Positions 53,185-62,673 are shown, counted from the stretch's first letter. The stretch is DNA of 64,000 nucleotides from Flavobacterium piscis (GCF_001686925.1 NZ_LVEN01000027.1:124001-188000); one strand, 5' to 3'. Translations and numbers: made by a program. Notes: generated by a model from the sequence alone, not told the origin.

Positions 53185-53336
53185 TTTTGTGTTTTTTAGT
53201 TTTGCCAAATGTAATTAGCAGATTTTGGTCATATATTAAGGCTGTATTAATTAATCTTTAACTTAAATTTTATCAGATAATTAATCTAAAACCAATATCA
53301 TTTTGTCTCGACTATTTTATAATCCTTCCGAATGCT

Positions 53337-53344
53337 TATCTTTG
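53337..53344 (+). promoter_or_regulatory. -7 box of aguA
   Basis: TATCTTTG, exact TAnnTTTG, 26 bp upstream of the ATG at 53371. Confidence 0.5.
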
Positions 53345-53370
53345 TATACTTTCAAAATTAGAACCTCTTT

Positions 53371-54411
53371 ATGTCAACAAATAATAGAAGATTTCCAGCA
53401 GAATGGGAAAAACAACAAGGAATTGTATTATGTTTTCCGCATAATGGTAACGACTGGCCAGGAAAATACGAAGCTGTTCAATGGGCTTTTGTAGAATTTA
53501 TAAAAAAAGTAGCCACTTTTGAAACTGTTTTTTTGGTCGTAGCCGATGAAAAACTAAAAGAAAAAGTAGCCGAAATGTTAGAAAGAGCACGCGTAAATAG
53601 TGCGAATGTATCTTTCATAATTCATAAAACAAACCGAAGCTGGATGCGTGATTCCGGACCAATTGTAGTAAAAAATGGTTCGAAAAGGGAAGCGTTGAAT
53701 TTCAATTTTAATGGTTGGGCAAAATATAAAAACTATCAGTTAGATAAATTCGTTCCTTCTAAAATTGCTGATTTTATAGATGTTCCCTTGACACAAGTTG
53801 TTTATAAAGGAAAACCGGTAATTGTAGAAGGCGGTGCAATAGATGTAAACGGAAGAGGAACTTTACTAACTTCTGAAGAATGTTTGATGCATCCATCAAT
53901 TCAGGTTCGAAATAAAAATTTTACCAAAGAAGATTACGAAGCTGTTTTTAAGGAATATCTGGGAGTTACAAACGTAATTTGGCTTGGAGACGGAATAGAA
54001 GGAGACGACACACACGGACACATCGACGATTTATGCCGATTTGTAAATGAAGATACGATTGTAACAATTGTTGAAACGGATAAAAATGATGCTAATTATA
54101 AGCCATTACAAGATAATTTGAAACGTTTGCAAAATGCAAAATTAGAAGACGGAAAATCGCCTACAATCGTAGCATTACCAATGCCAAAACGTGTAGACTT
54201 TGAAGATTTAAGATTACCGGCAAGTTATGCTAATTTCTTAATCCTGAATAATTGTGTTTTGGTTCCTACTTTTAATGATAGTAATGATCGTGTAGCTTTG
54301 AATATTTTATCAGAATGTTTCCCTGACAGAGAAGTAATAGGAATAAGCTGTATTGATTTTATCTGGGGATTCGGGACTTTGCATTGTTTGAGCCAGCAGA
54401 TTCCGGCTTAG
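53371..54411 (+). CDS. aguA: agmatine deiminase
   Basis: Hydrolyses agmatine to N-carbamoylputrescine and ammonia, the step before aguB. The PPAT-like fold has the N-terminal RFPAEWEKQQGIVLCFPHNG, the catalytic-site segments SWMRDSGPIVV and GGAIDVNGRGTLLTS, GDDTHGHIDDLCRF, and the nucleophilic Cys339 in GFGTLHCLSQQ. The length of 346 is normal. It is monocistronic, with its own -7 box. Confidence 0.95.
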   Translation: MSTNNRRFPAEWEKQQGIVLCFPHNGNDWPGKYEAVQWAFVEFIKKVATFETVFLVVADEKLKEKVAEMLERARVNSANVSFIIHKTNRSWMRDSGPIVVKNGSKREALNFNFNGWAKYKNYQLDKFVPSKIADFIDVPLTQVVYKGKPVIVEGGAIDVNGRGTLLTSEECLMHPSIQVRNKNFTKEDYEAVFKEYLGVTNVIWLGDGIEGDDTHGHIDDLCRFVNEDTIVTIVETDKNDANYKPLQDNLKRLQNAKLEDGKSPTIVALPMPKRVDFEDLRLPASYANFLILNNCVLVPTFNDSNDRVALNILSECFPDREVIGISCIDFIWGFGTLHCLSQQIPA

Positions 54412-54534
54412 GTTTAGCCACGAAGACACAAAGGCAATAAGTTTTTTTGTGTTTTATGTATAATTTAATCTCGCAATCCTGATAGCTATCGGGAGCAGAG
54501 TAGCAAAGATTTTATTTCTAAGTTTTTTGCATAG

Positions 54535-54613
54535 CCCCTAGCTTCAGCTAGGGGAAAACGATTTGAATATAAATAAGGCTTTAGCCAAACTAGATTAGTT
54601 TGGTTAAAGCCTT
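54535..54613. repeat. two adjacent hairpins, second terminator-like
   Basis: CCCCTAGC TTCA GCTAGGGG (54535-54554), then AAGGCTTTAGCCAAACTA / TAGTTTGGTTAAAGCCTT (54575-54592 and 54596-54613) with one G-T pair and a short T-run. The second can end aguA transcription. Confidence 0.6.
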
Positions 54614-54682
54614 TTTGTTTGCGTTAACTATTTCCATCCAGCTAAAGCGGGACGCTATTTAATCTTATTTTTTAAATAAAAT

Positions 54683-54728
54683 TTTGAATCTCGCAATCCC
54701 GATAGCTATCGGGATTGCGAGATTCAAA
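54683..54728. repeat. 46-bp perfect palindrome
   Basis: Each half is 23 bp: the left arm is TTTGAATCTCGCAATCCCGA plus TAG, and the right arm is its exact reverse complement, with no spacer. The centre is CCCGATAGCTATCGGG. A shortened, imperfect relative starts at 54471. Confidence 0.9.
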
Positions 54729-54757
54729 CATAAAAGTATTTGCTCAAAATAAAGCAT

Positions 54758-54790
54758 AAAAAAACCTTGGCGACAACCAAGGTTTTATAT
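54758..54790 (-). terminator. terminator of the fumarylacetoacetase gene
   Basis: AAAACCTTGG / CCAAGGTTTT with loop CGACAA. On the minus strand it is followed by a T-run (A-run on plus), 33 bp after the stop of the minus-strand gene. Confidence 0.75.
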
Positions 54791-54822
54791 TTTTATATCT
54801 CTTCAGATAATTTATCTGCTCT

Positions 54823-56106
54823 TCATGGTCTGATAAAGGGCGGTAACAATTGGCTGGCTACCTCTCCAAAACCAAGTCTCACTTCAGCATTTTCGCAAAA
54901 ACCTCTAATAATAACAGTATCGTTATCTTCGATAAACTTACGTTCACTGCCATCTTTTAATTTCAATGGATTTTGTCCACCCCAGGTTAATTCTAACATA
55001 GAACCAAAACTATCCGGAGTTGGACCAGAAATTGTTCCTGAACCCATCATATCGCCAGAATTTACACGACAACCATTAGAAGTATGGTGTGCTAATTGCT
55101 GTGCCATTGACCAGTATAGATATTTAAAATTTGATTGAGAAACTAGAGTTTCTTCTTGATTTTCAGGTTGTATAGAAACTTCTAAATGAATATCAAAAGC
55201 TTTTTTTCCTTTAGTCTGTAAATAAGGTAATGGTGAAGGATCTTGTTTTGGGCCTTTAGTTCTAAAAGGCTCCAAAGCATCCATAGTTACAATCCACGGA
55301 GAAATTGATGTTGCAAAGTTTTTGGCTAAGAATGGTCCTAGCGGCACATATTCCCATTTTTGGATATCGCGCGCACTCCAGTCATTTAGTAAAACCATAC
55401 CAAAAATATAATCTTCGGCTTCATAAGTTGGGATATTTTCTCCCATTATGTTTACGTCAGTCGTAATAAACGCTGTTTCCAGTTCAAAATCTACCAAACG
55501 AGACGGTCCAAAAACAGGATATTTCTCGCCGGCCGGTAAAGTTTGTCCCATTGGTCGGTGCACCGGAATTCCGGACGGAACAATAGTCGAACTTCTACCA
55601 TGATATCCTACAGGTATATGTAACCAGTTTGGTAATAAAGCATTTTCAGGATCGCGGAACATTTTTCCTACGTTTGTAGCGTGTTCTTTACTGGAGTAAA
55701 AATCAGTATAATCACCTATTAATACAGGTAATTGCATCTCGACATCATCGATTTTAAAAATAACAATATCGCGATCTTTTGTTGAATCTCGTAGCTGTGA
55801 ATTGGTTTCGTCGAAAATATCGGCAATGCGATTTCGAACCAGACGCCATGTTTTTTTTCCGTCAGAAATAAAATCATTAAGCGTGTCCTGCATGAACATA
55901 TCATCAGTTAAATCTATTCCTGAAAAATAGTTTAATTGTTGTAGAGCCCCTAAATCTATAGCGTAGTCGCCAATTCGTGTTCCTACTGTAACGACATTTT
56001 CTTTAGTAAGAAATACACCGAAAGGAATATTTTGAATAGGGAAGTCGCTATTTTCTGGCACTTCTAACCATGATTTTCTTTTGGTATCGTTAGCGGTTAT
56101 TGGCAT
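54823..56106 (-). CDS. fahA: fumarylacetoacetase
   Basis: Hydrolyses fumarylacetoacetate to fumarate and acetoacetate, the last step of tyrosine breakdown. It carries FPIQNIPFGVFLT at the N-terminus, the metal-binding DYTDFYSSKEHATNVG and ETAFITTDVNIMGENI, the family signature MVLLNDWSARDIQKWEYVPL, and GDMMGSGTISGPT near the C-terminus. The length of 427 fits. No other tyrosine catabolic gene is in the window. It is divergent from glyA. Confidence 0.95.
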   Translation of the reverse strand: MPITANDTKRKSWLEVPENSDFPIQNIPFGVFLTKENVVTVGTRIGDYAIDLGALQQLNYFSGIDLTDDMFMQDTLNDFISDGKKTWRLVRNRIADIFDETNSQLRDSTKDRDIVIFKIDDVEMQLPVLIGDYTDFYSSKEHATNVGKMFRDPENALLPNWLHIPVGYHGRSSTIVPSGIPVHRPMGQTLPAGEKYPVFGPSRLVDFELETAFITTDVNIMGENIPTYEAEDYIFGMVLLNDWSARDIQKWEYVPLGPFLAKNFATSISPWIVTMDALEPFRTKGPKQDPSPLPYLQTKGKKAFDIHLEVSIQPENQEETLVSQSNFKYLYWSMAQQLAHHTSNGCRVNSGDMMGSGTISGPTPDSFGSMLELTWGGQNPLKLKDGSERKFIEDNDTVIIRGFCENAEVRLGFGEVASQLLPPFIRP

Positions 56107-56181
56107 GTGAATGTTAATTATTTGTTGAAAAATTCTATGTCAAATATATCATAATCTAGCAGTTTGACAAACGTTTTTTTG

Positions 56182-56189
56182 TATTTTTG
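56182..56189 (+). promoter_or_regulatory. -7 box of glyA
   Basis: TATTTTTG, exact TAnnTTTG, 25 bp upstream of the ATG at 56215. A TTTG at 56163 is 15 nt upstream, a little close. It rules out an upstream in-frame start at 56164. Confidence 0.55.
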
Positions 56190-56214
56190 CAGGAAATTAA
56201 CGAAAAACGAAAAA

Positions 56215-57489
56215 ATGCAACGCGACGAACAAATTTTTGACCTTATACTAGAGGAACAAGACAGACAAATTCACGGATTAGAACTTATCGCTTCAGAGAA
56301 TTTTGTAAGTGATGAGGTAATGGAAGCAGCTGGTTCTGTTTTAACTAACAAATATGCCGAAGGATATCCTGGCAAAAGATACTACGGAGGTTGCGAAGTA
56401 GTTGACGTTATTGAGCAAATTGCAATAGACAGAGCTAAAGAATTATTTGGTGCTGAGTATGCAAACGTTCAGCCTCACTCAGGATCTCAGGCCAATACAG
56501 CAGTTTACCATGCTTGTTTAAATCCTGGTGATACTATATTAGGTTTCGACTTATCTCATGGTGGTCACCTGACTCACGGTTCTCCTGTAAACTTTTCAGG
56601 TCGTTTATACCGTCCCGTTTTTTACGGAGTAGATGCTGAAACAGGTCGTTTAGATTATGATAAAATTCAGGAAATTGCAACTAAAGAGCAACCAAAATTA
56701 ATCATCGCCGGAGCATCAGCTTATTCTCGTGATATGGATTTTGAGCGTTTTAGAGTAATTGCTGATAGCGTTGGAGCTATTTTGTTTGCTGATATTTCAC
56801 ACCCTGCAGGTCTTATTGCAAAAGGATTAATGAATGATCCAATTCCTCACTGTCATATTGTTTCTACAACAACTCACAAAACTTTACGTGGACCACGTGG
56901 AGGTTTGATCTTAATGGGGAAAGATTTTGAAAACCCTCAAGGTTTGAAAACTCCAAAAGGAGAAATCAGAATGATGTCTTCATTATTAGATCTTGCTGTT
57001 TTTCCAGGAAATCAAGGTGGACCTTTAATGCATATTATCGCTGCTAAAGCGGTTGCTTTTGGTGAAGCATTAAAAGATGAATTCTTTACTTATGCTATGC
57101 AATTGCAAAAAAATGCAAACGCTATGGCTGATGCTTTTGTAAAAAGAGGATACCAAATTATTTCTGGCGGAACTGATAACCACATGATGCTTATTGACTT
57201 AAGAAATAAAAATATTTCTGGTAAAGAAGCGGAGAATGCATTAGTAAAAGCAGAAATCACTGTAAATAAAAATATGGTTCCATTTGATGATAAATCACCA
57301 TTTGTAACTTCAGGTATACGTGTAGGAACAGCAGCAATCACAACTCGTGGTTTAGTTGAAGAAGATATGGAAACTATCGTAGCTTTAATCGACAGAGTAC
57401 TTGCTGATCACACAAACGAAGCAGTTATCGAGGAAGTAGCTGGCGAAGTAAACGAAATGATGAGCGAAAGACCGATTTTCGTATATTAA
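56215..57489 (+). CDS. glyA: serine hydroxymethyltransferase
   Basis: PLP enzyme that converts serine and tetrahydrofolate to glycine and methylene-tetrahydrofolate, feeding one-carbon metabolism. It begins [39 protein letters not shown], the PLP lysine K222 in [14 protein letters not shown], and [15 protein letters not shown] are the expected signatures. The start is ATG 56215 (424 residues). The following gap (57490-57655) contains the TTTCAGGTTTC inverted repeat. Confidence 0.96.
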   Translation: MQRDEQIFDLILEEQDRQIHGLELIASENFVSDEVMEAAGSVLTNKYAEGYPGKRYYGGCEVVDVIEQIAIDRAKELFGAEYANVQPHSGSQANTAVYHACLNPGDTILGFDLSHGGHLTHGSPVNFSGRLYRPVFYGVDAETGRLDYDKIQEIATKEQPKLIIAGASAYSRDMDFERFRVIADSVGAILFADISHPAGLIAKGLMNDPIPHCHIVSTTTHKTLRGPRGGLILMGKDFENPQGLKTPKGEIRMMSSLLDLAVFPGNQGGPLMHIIAAKAVAFGEALKDEFFTYAMQLQKNANAMADAFVKRGYQIISGGTDNHMMLIDLRNKNISGKEAENALVKAEITVNKNMVPFDDKSPFVTSGIRVGTAAITTRGLVEEDMETIVALIDRVLADHTNEAVIEEVAGEVNEMMSERPIFVY

Positions 57490-57510
57490 TAATAAAATTT
57501 GAAACTTAAT

Positions 57511-57629
57511 TGTTTCAAGTTTCAGGTTTCAAGTTTAAAGTTTTGTGAAGCGCAAAAAACGCAAAGCAAAACTTTAAACTTTTTTCGTTCCTAAAAGAAC
57601 CTAATACTTAGAACTTGAAACCTGAAACA
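57511..57629. repeat. TGTTTCAAGTTTCAGG inverted repeat between glyA and miaE
   Basis: TGTTTCAAGTTTCAGGTTTC on the left and AACTTGAAACCTGAAACA (57612-57629) on the right, with an inner pair AAGTTTAAAGTTTT / AAAACTTTAAACTT. Same family as 31311-31439. Confidence 0.65.
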
Positions 57630-57655
57630 AAATAAAACCTGAAACAAAAAAGATC

Positions 57656-58249
57656 ATGGGTGTATTAAGATTACAATTGCCAACAGACCCAAGATGGGTA
57701 AATATTGTAGAAAAAAATATTGAAGAAATCCTGACAGATCACGCCTGGTGCGAGCAAAAAGCAGCAACAAACGCGATTACCATTATTACCAATAACTCTG
57801 AGCATCAGGATTTGGTCAAAGATTTATTGGCTTTAGCCAAAGAAGAAATCGATCATTTTGAGCAGGTTCACAATATTATTATCAAAAGAGGATTAAAGTT
57901 AGGACGCGAGCGTAAAGACGATTATGTAAACGAATTGTATTTATATATGAAAAAAAGCGGTGACGGAAGCCGTGTTTCAGGTCTTGTAGAAAGATTATTA
58001 TTTTCAGCCATGATCGAAGCCAGAAGCTGCGAACGTTTTAAAGTTTTATCCGAAAATATTCAGGACGAAGAATTAGCCATTTTCTACAGAGAATTAATGG
58101 AAAGCGAAGCCGGACATTACACTACCTTCATCACATACGCCAGAAAATACGGAGTGGGAATTGACGTTGAAAAACGCTGGAGAGAATGGCTAGCCTACGA
58201 AGAATCTATTATTTCAAATTACGGAAAAGGGGAGACGATTCACGGGTGA
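57656..58249 (+). CDS. miaE: tRNA-(ms2io6A)-hydroxylase MiaE
   Basis: Non-haem diiron monooxygenase that hydroxylates the isopentenyl chain on A37 of tRNA, downstream of MiaA. It is a ferritin-like four-helix bundle with the diiron Glu/His ligands in WCEQKAATNAI, LAKEEIDHFEQVH, AMIEARSCERFKVL and RELMESEAGHYTTF. The length of 197 is normal for this subtype. It begins LRLQLPTDPRWVNIVEKN. It is separated from miaA by 43 kb, so the two are not in one operon. Confidence 0.93.
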   Translation: MGVLRLQLPTDPRWVNIVEKNIEEILTDHAWCEQKAATNAITIITNNSEHQDLVKDLLALAKEEIDHFEQVHNIIIKRGLKLGRERKDDYVNELYLYMKKSGDGSRVSGLVERLLFSAMIEARSCERFKVLSENIQDEELAIFYRELMESEAGHYTTFITYARKYGVGIDVEKRWREWLAYEESIISNYGKGETIHG

Positions 58250-58554
58250 TTTTTTTAGTATTCAGTCTCGGTTTTCAGTCTCAGTCTAAAACTGATTACT
58301 GTGACCGCGATTGAAAACTGAAGTAATTTGTCACGTTGAGCGAAGTCAAAAAAATTTCCAATTAAAAAGTTTTTGCGGATCTCTGTGCAATCTCAGTGAA
58401 TCTCCGCGAAATAAAAAAATCCGTATAAATCCGCGTTTTCGCGATAGCGAATCCGTGTCATCCGTGTGCCAAATTAACCACAAAGTTTAGCAATCTAAAA
58501 TCTGCAATCAACAATCTAAAATTGTATATTTGAGAGTAACCAAAACTTAAAGCC
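58250..58554. other. intergenic region, 305 bp
   Basis: Contains CAGTCTCGGTTTTCAGTCTC repeats, a TTTGTCACGTTGAGCGAAGTC unit (58329-58349), and GCGGATCTCTGTGCAATCTC / CCGCGAAATAAAAAAATCCG tracts, all of the kind seen in repetitive flavobacterial gaps. The last 30 bp hold the guaC promoter. I find no gene. Confidence 0.5.
58525..58532 (+). promoter_or_regulatory. -7 box of guaC
   Basis: TATATTTG, exact TAnnTTTG, 22 bp upstream of the ATG at 58555. Confidence 0.5.
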
Positions 58555-59595
58555 ATGAGAATAGAAAATGATCTGAAATTAGGATTTAAAGATGTAATGA
58601 TTCGCCCAAAAAGATCAACACTCAAAAGCAGATCGGAAGTTTCTTTAGAACGAAATTTTAAATTTTTGCATTCTACCACAAACTGGACAGGAATTCCTAT
58701 TATGGCGGCAAATATGGATACCGTTGGTACTTTTGAAATGGCAGAAGTTCTTGCTAAAGAAAAGCTTTTCACAGCAATTCATAAACATTATTCACCAGAG
58801 GAATGGAAAACTTTTTTATCAAAAGTTAATCCGGATTTCTACGATTATATTGCTATTAGTACCGGAACCGGCAAAGATGATTTTGCCAAAATTGGTCAAA
58901 TTATTACCGAAAATCCGTTACTAAAATTCATTTGCATTGATGTTGCAAATGGCTATTCAGAGCATTTTGTGCAGTTTTTAAAACAAACCCGGAAACAATA
59001 TCCGGACAAAGTTATTATTGCCGGAAATGTTGTGACAGGCGAAATGGTCGAAGAATTATTATTGGCTGGAGCCGATATTGTAAAAGTGGGCATTGGACCA
59101 GGTTCTGTTTGTACCACACGTGTAAAAACAGGAGTAGGGTACCCACAACTTTCAGCCATTATAGAATGTGCCGATGCCGCTCACGGTTTAGGCGGGCATA
59201 TTATAAGTGATGGTGGATGCAGTACTCCGGGCGATGTTGCCAAAGCTTTTGGCGCAGGTTCAGATTTTGTAATGTTAGGCGGAATGCTGGCTGGTCATAC
59301 TGAAAGTGGAGGTGAGCTGATCGAAATCAAAGGCGAAAAATTCAAACAATTTTACGGAATGAGTTCAACAACCGCAATGGACAAACACGTTGGAGGAGTT
59401 GCAGAATACAGGGCCAGCGAAGGTAAAACCGTTAAAGTTCCTTTTAGAGGAAATGTTATTCATACCGTATTAGATATTCTGGGTGGTTTACGCAGCACTT
59501 GTACCTATGTGGGCGCTTCAAGATTGAAAGAGCTAACAAAACGAACGACTTTCATCCGCGTAAGCGAACAGGAAAATCAGGTTTTTACTAAATAA
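58555..59595 (+). CDS. guaC: GMP reductase
   Basis: NADPH-dependent deamination of GMP to IMP in purine salvage. It belongs to the IMPDH/GMPR barrel, without the CBS domains of IMPDH, as the 346-residue length shows. The catalytic Cys186 is in [51 protein letters not shown] and [13 protein letters not shown] are present. The sequence agrees with the GuaC branch rather than IMPDH. A GNAT gene follows 22 bp downstream. Confidence 0.94.
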   Translation: MRIENDLKLGFKDVMIRPKRSTLKSRSEVSLERNFKFLHSTTNWTGIPIMAANMDTVGTFEMAEVLAKEKLFTAIHKHYSPEEWKTFLSKVNPDFYDYIAISTGTGKDDFAKIGQIITENPLLKFICIDVANGYSEHFVQFLKQTRKQYPDKVIIAGNVVTGEMVEELLLAGADIVKVGIGPGSVCTTRVKTGVGYPQLSAIIECADAAHGLGGHIISDGGCSTPGDVAKAFGAGSDFVMLGGMLAGHTESGGELIEIKGEKFKQFYGMSSTTAMDKHVGGVAEYRASEGKTVKVPFRGNVIHTVLDILGGLRSTCTYVGASRLKELTKRTTFIRVSEQENQVFTK

Positions 59596-59617
59596 TAAAA
59601 GCATTTTAAATAACAGT

Positions 59618-60115
59618 ATGATTACGATTACAGCAGCAACAATAAACGATATTAAGCAAATTCAGAATATAGTAAATATTACATGGCCCATAACTTATGG
59701 TGAAATCCTCTCAAAAGAACAGCTGGATTATATGTTGACGCTATTTTATTCTACTGAAGCTCTAAGTGACCAATACGATAAAAAAGTACAGTTGTTTTAT
59801 ATGATTGATGAAGATGATACTAATATTGGGTTTATCGGAATTGAACATCATTATAAGGGAAAAGCGATAACTAAAATTCATAAAATCTATCTTTTGCCGG
59901 AAACCCAGGGAAAAGGAATTGGAAAAAAAGTGATTGACGAAATTGGAAAGTTAGCTTTAGAAAATAATTCAAAAGCACTTTTACTAAACGTAAACCGATT
60001 TAATACAGCTTTAGGATTCTACAAAAAAATAGGTTTTGAAGTTATTGAGGAAGTGAATATTGAGATCGGAAATGATTATTTGATGGAGGATTATGTGATG
60101 GAGAAGAAGCTGTAA
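59618..60115 (+). CDS. GNAT family N-acetyltransferase
   Basis: A 165-residue GNAT-fold protein. TINDIKQIQNIVNITWPITYG is the first helix region; the acetyl-CoA loop is KIYLLPETQGKGIGKKVIDE, then ALLLNVNRFNTALGFYKKIGF. The substrate cannot be predicted; the TWPITYGEIL stretch occurs in members acting on small amines. The gene lies 22 bp after guaC, so cotranscription is likely. It is followed by the large inverted repeat. Confidence 0.9.
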   Translation: MITITAATINDIKQIQNIVNITWPITYGEILSKEQLDYMLTLFYSTEALSDQYDKKVQLFYMIDEDDTNIGFIGIEHHYKGKAITKIHKIYLLPETQGKGIGKKVIDEIGKLALENNSKALLLNVNRFNTALGFYKKIGFEVIEEVNIEIGNDYLMEDYVMEKKL

Positions 60116-60126
60116 TTTTTAGCATT

Positions 60127-60230
60127 TTTGTCATTTCGAGGAACGAGAAATCCTCGCAAGTAGCTCCGTTCCTAATAGTCAATCTTTGTAGAGTTTCTTA
60201 CGAGGATTTCTCGTTCCTCGAAATGACAAA
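60127..60230. repeat. 30-bp perfect inverted repeat, 44 bp apart
   Basis: The left arm begins TTTGTCATTTCGAGGAACGA and ends GAAATCCTCG (60127-60156); the right arm at 60201-60230 is its exact reverse complement. It lies between two convergent genes and is a known type of repetitive intergenic DNA in this phylum, to my recollection. Confidence 0.85.
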
Positions 60231-60301
60231 CTAGGATTAAAATGCTTGTCTAGTGTTGTAAATTAATTTTCACAAACTAATTCGTGAAATCCGTGTTTGT
60301 T

Positions 60302-60880
60302 TTAACTCACCACAACATCATGCTTAAACAACAACCCTTTTACTTCTTTCAAAGCAAAAACAGCTTTCTTTAGTTTGGTTTTTGATGGATCAATAGTATA
60401 ATTATAGCTGGTTTTAAAATCAGCTTTGTTGGCGATGGCTTTGTCGAATTCTGAACGGTATAAGTCACAATTGTCAAAAAGAACGCTCGTAAGATCTGTA
60501 GCCATAAAATCGACGGCAATTAAACTACAATTGTTAAACGTTGTTCCTTTGATCTTTAAGGTATAAAACTTCGAAAAATCCAGTATGCAATCATAAAAAT
60601 GAACTTCGAAAATAAGTTTGTCGCACATGGCAAAATTAACTTCTTTAATTTCGCATCTATTAAAAGTGGCTGTTCTAAAAGAGACATAGTTAATCTTTGC
60701 TTCGCTAAAAATGCAATCATTAAAAACACAATCAATAAAAGTAACGGCTAAGAAAGTACAGGCCGAAAAATTACAATTATTGAAAACACAGCATTCAAAA
60801 TCCTTGAAGTTGACATCATCTCTACCATAAATAATAGTGTCGTATTCTTTATCAAGAAAATATTCAGATTCTTTTTTCAA
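60302..60880 (-). CDS. pentapeptide repeat protein
   Basis: A 192-residue protein of A(D/N)LxF-like pentapeptides: VNFKDFECCVFNNCNFSACTF, then further FNDCIF, VSFRTATF, VNFAMCDKL and VDFMATDL blocks with Phe or Leu at every fifth position. It should form a right-handed quadrilateral helix. Relatives (Qnr, MfpA) mimic DNA and protect gyrase, but many have other roles. No signal peptide, so it is cytoplasmic. A target cannot be named from sequence. Confidence 0.85.
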   Translation of the reverse strand: MKKESEYFLDKEYDTIIYGRDDVNFKDFECCVFNNCNFSACTFLAVTFIDCVFNDCIFSEAKINYVSFRTATFNRCEIKEVNFAMCDKLIFEVHFYDCILDFSKFYTLKIKGTTFNNCSLIAVDFMATDLTSVLFDNCDLYRSEFDKAIANKADFKTSYNYTIDPSKTKLKKAVFALKEVKGLLFKHDVVVS

Positions 60881-61210
60881 TGTTATTTTTAATATTATTT
60901 GAGAGCGAAAAGATAATAATTACGTTGCATTAATTGATGAGGAAATATCATTAATTTTATAATTCAAAAAATATTGTTTTTCTTTAATATTTTAAACAGA
61001 AGTACTTGATTTTTGTGGAATAGGCGACGTTTTTTTAATGCTGATTTTTTATGAATATGATATTTTTAAGGCGTTAAAATGATAAGTGTTTAATTTTAAG
61101 GCTTTATTTTTGTAAAAATTTATTAATATTTAATTTAAAATGTTTTATTATAATACTATTTTGCTGTAGCTTTACACTGTTTTTAAGTTAAAACGTAACA
61201 CTTATATTAT
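60881..61210. other. intergenic region, 330 bp
   Basis: AT-rich DNA between divergent genes. TATTTTTG at 61105-61112 is an exact TAnnTTTG match and could start an aspA mRNA with a leader of about 90 nt. Nothing else seen. Confidence 0.5.
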
Positions 61211-62620
61211 ATGGGATCAACAAGAAAAGAACATGATTTTTTAGGAGAATTAGACATTCCTAATCATTTATATTATGGTATCCAAACCTTCAGAGCTGTA
61301 GAAAATTTTAATATTACAGGAATTCCAATTTCAAAAGAACCTTTATTTATCAAAGCGCTGGGTTATGTAAAAAAAGCAGCTGCTTTAGCCAATAAAGATT
61401 GTGGAGCTCTTGATCCTAAAATTGCCGAAGCAATTTGTTACGGAAGCGATCAGGTTATTGCCGGTAAATTCGATCAGGAATTTGTAAGCGATTTGATTCA
61501 GGGTGGAGCAGGAACTTCAGTAAATATGAATGCGAATGAAGTAATCGCCAATATTGGTCTGGAATATTTAGGTCATAAAAAAGGAGATTATAATTTCTTG
61601 CATCCAAATAATCATGTCAACTGTTCTCAATCTACAAATGATGCTTATCCATCGGCGTTTAGAATTGCGCTTTACATGAAAATGGAAAGTTTTATTAAAA
61701 CATTAGAAGGCTTAGAAGTTGCTTTTGCTGCAAAAGGAGAAGAATTTAAAAGTGTTCTTAAAATGGGAAGAACCCAATTGCAAGATGCTGTTCCGATGAC
61801 TTTAGGACAAGAGTTTAGATCATATGCGACTACAATAGGCGAAGATGTTCGAAGATTAAAAGAAGCTCAGAGTTTGGTTTTAGAAATCAATATGGGAGCA
61901 ACTGCAATTGGTACAAGAGTAAACGCACCAGAAGGATATCCTGAAATTTGTGTAAATTATTTGGCCAAAGAAGTTGGAATTCCTTTGACGCTTTCTCCGG
62001 ATTTAATTGAAGCTACGGTTGATACAGGAGCTTACGTTCAGATTATGGGAACATTAAAAAGAACAGCGGTAAAAATTTCTAAAATCTGTAACGATTTAAG
62101 ATTATTGAGTTCAGGACCAAGAACAGGTTTCAACGAAATCAATTTGCCGGCACGTCAGCCAGGATCTTCAATTATGCCAGGAAAAGTAAATCCGGTAATT
62201 CCGGAAGTCGTAAATCAGACTTGTTTTTATGTAATTGGTCAGGATTTAACGGTTACTATGGCGGCTGAAGCAGGACAATTACAATTGAACGTAATGGAGC
62301 CGGTAATTGCTTTTGCGATGTTTACCTCTTTAGATTACTTATCAAATGCAATTCAGACTTTAATTGATAAATGTATCGTTGGAATTACTGCAAATGAAGC
62401 TCATTGCTATAATCTGGTAATGAATAGTATTGGAATTGTAACACAATTAAACCCAATTTTAGGTTACGAAGTAAGTGCCAGTATTGCTGGTGAAGCTTTA
62501 AAAATGAACAAAAGCGTTCATGAAATTGTTGTGGTCGAAAGAAAACTAATCACGCAGGAAAAATGGGATGAAATTTATTCACTAGACAACCTGATCAATC
62601 CAAAGTTTATAACAAAATAA
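61211..62620 (+). CDS. aspA: aspartate ammonia-lyase
   Basis: Converts aspartate to fumarate and ammonia. The aspartase/fumarase signature GSSIMPGKVNPVIPEVVNQ is intact. KEHDFLGELDIPNHLYYGIQT at the N-terminus and NVNCSQSTNDAYPSAFRI are typical of aspartase. KMGRTQLQDAVPMTLGQEF is present. The length of 469 is normal. Monocistronic, with a terminator 22 bp downstream. Confidence 0.95.
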   Translation: MGSTRKEHDFLGELDIPNHLYYGIQTFRAVENFNITGIPISKEPLFIKALGYVKKAAALANKDCGALDPKIAEAICYGSDQVIAGKFDQEFVSDLIQGGAGTSVNMNANEVIANIGLEYLGHKKGDYNFLHPNNHVNCSQSTNDAYPSAFRIALYMKMESFIKTLEGLEVAFAAKGEEFKSVLKMGRTQLQDAVPMTLGQEFRSYATTIGEDVRRLKEAQSLVLEINMGATAIGTRVNAPEGYPEICVNYLAKEVGIPLTLSPDLIEATVDTGAYVQIMGTLKRTAVKISKICNDLRLLSSGPRTGFNEINLPARQPGSSIMPGKVNPVIPEVVNQTCFYVIGQDLTVTMAAEAGQLQLNVMEPVIAFAMFTSLDYLSNAIQTLIDKCIVGITANEAHCYNLVMNSIGIVTQLNPILGYEVSASIAGEALKMNKSVHEIVVVERKLITQEKWDEIYSLDNLINPKFITK

Positions 62621-62642
62621 GAAAAAAGAGATATCAGTTTAG

Positions 62643-62673
62643 AAAGCCGTCAAATTTATTGACGGCTTTTTTT
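62643..62673 (+). terminator. terminator after aspA
   Basis: AAAGCCGTCAA / TTGACGGCTTT, loop of 5 nt, T-run. Confidence 0.85.

Larger units (their letters stand above)
54412..54822. other. intergenic region, 411 bp, repeat-rich
   Basis: Holds a half GCCACGA unit (54417), a degenerate TCTCGCAATCC...CGATAGCTATCGGGA unit (54471-54495), hairpins at 54535-54554 and 54575-54613, the 46-bp palindrome and the fumarylacetoacetase terminator. No gene seen. Confidence 0.6.

Noticed and set aside
54740..55138. 132-codon open frame on the plus strand
   Set aside because: Antisense to fumarylacetoacetase, whose conserved C-terminus is coded on the other strand.
58458..58772. 104-codon open frame on the minus strand
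   Set aside because: Overlaps guaC and its repeat-rich upstream gap; no family match.
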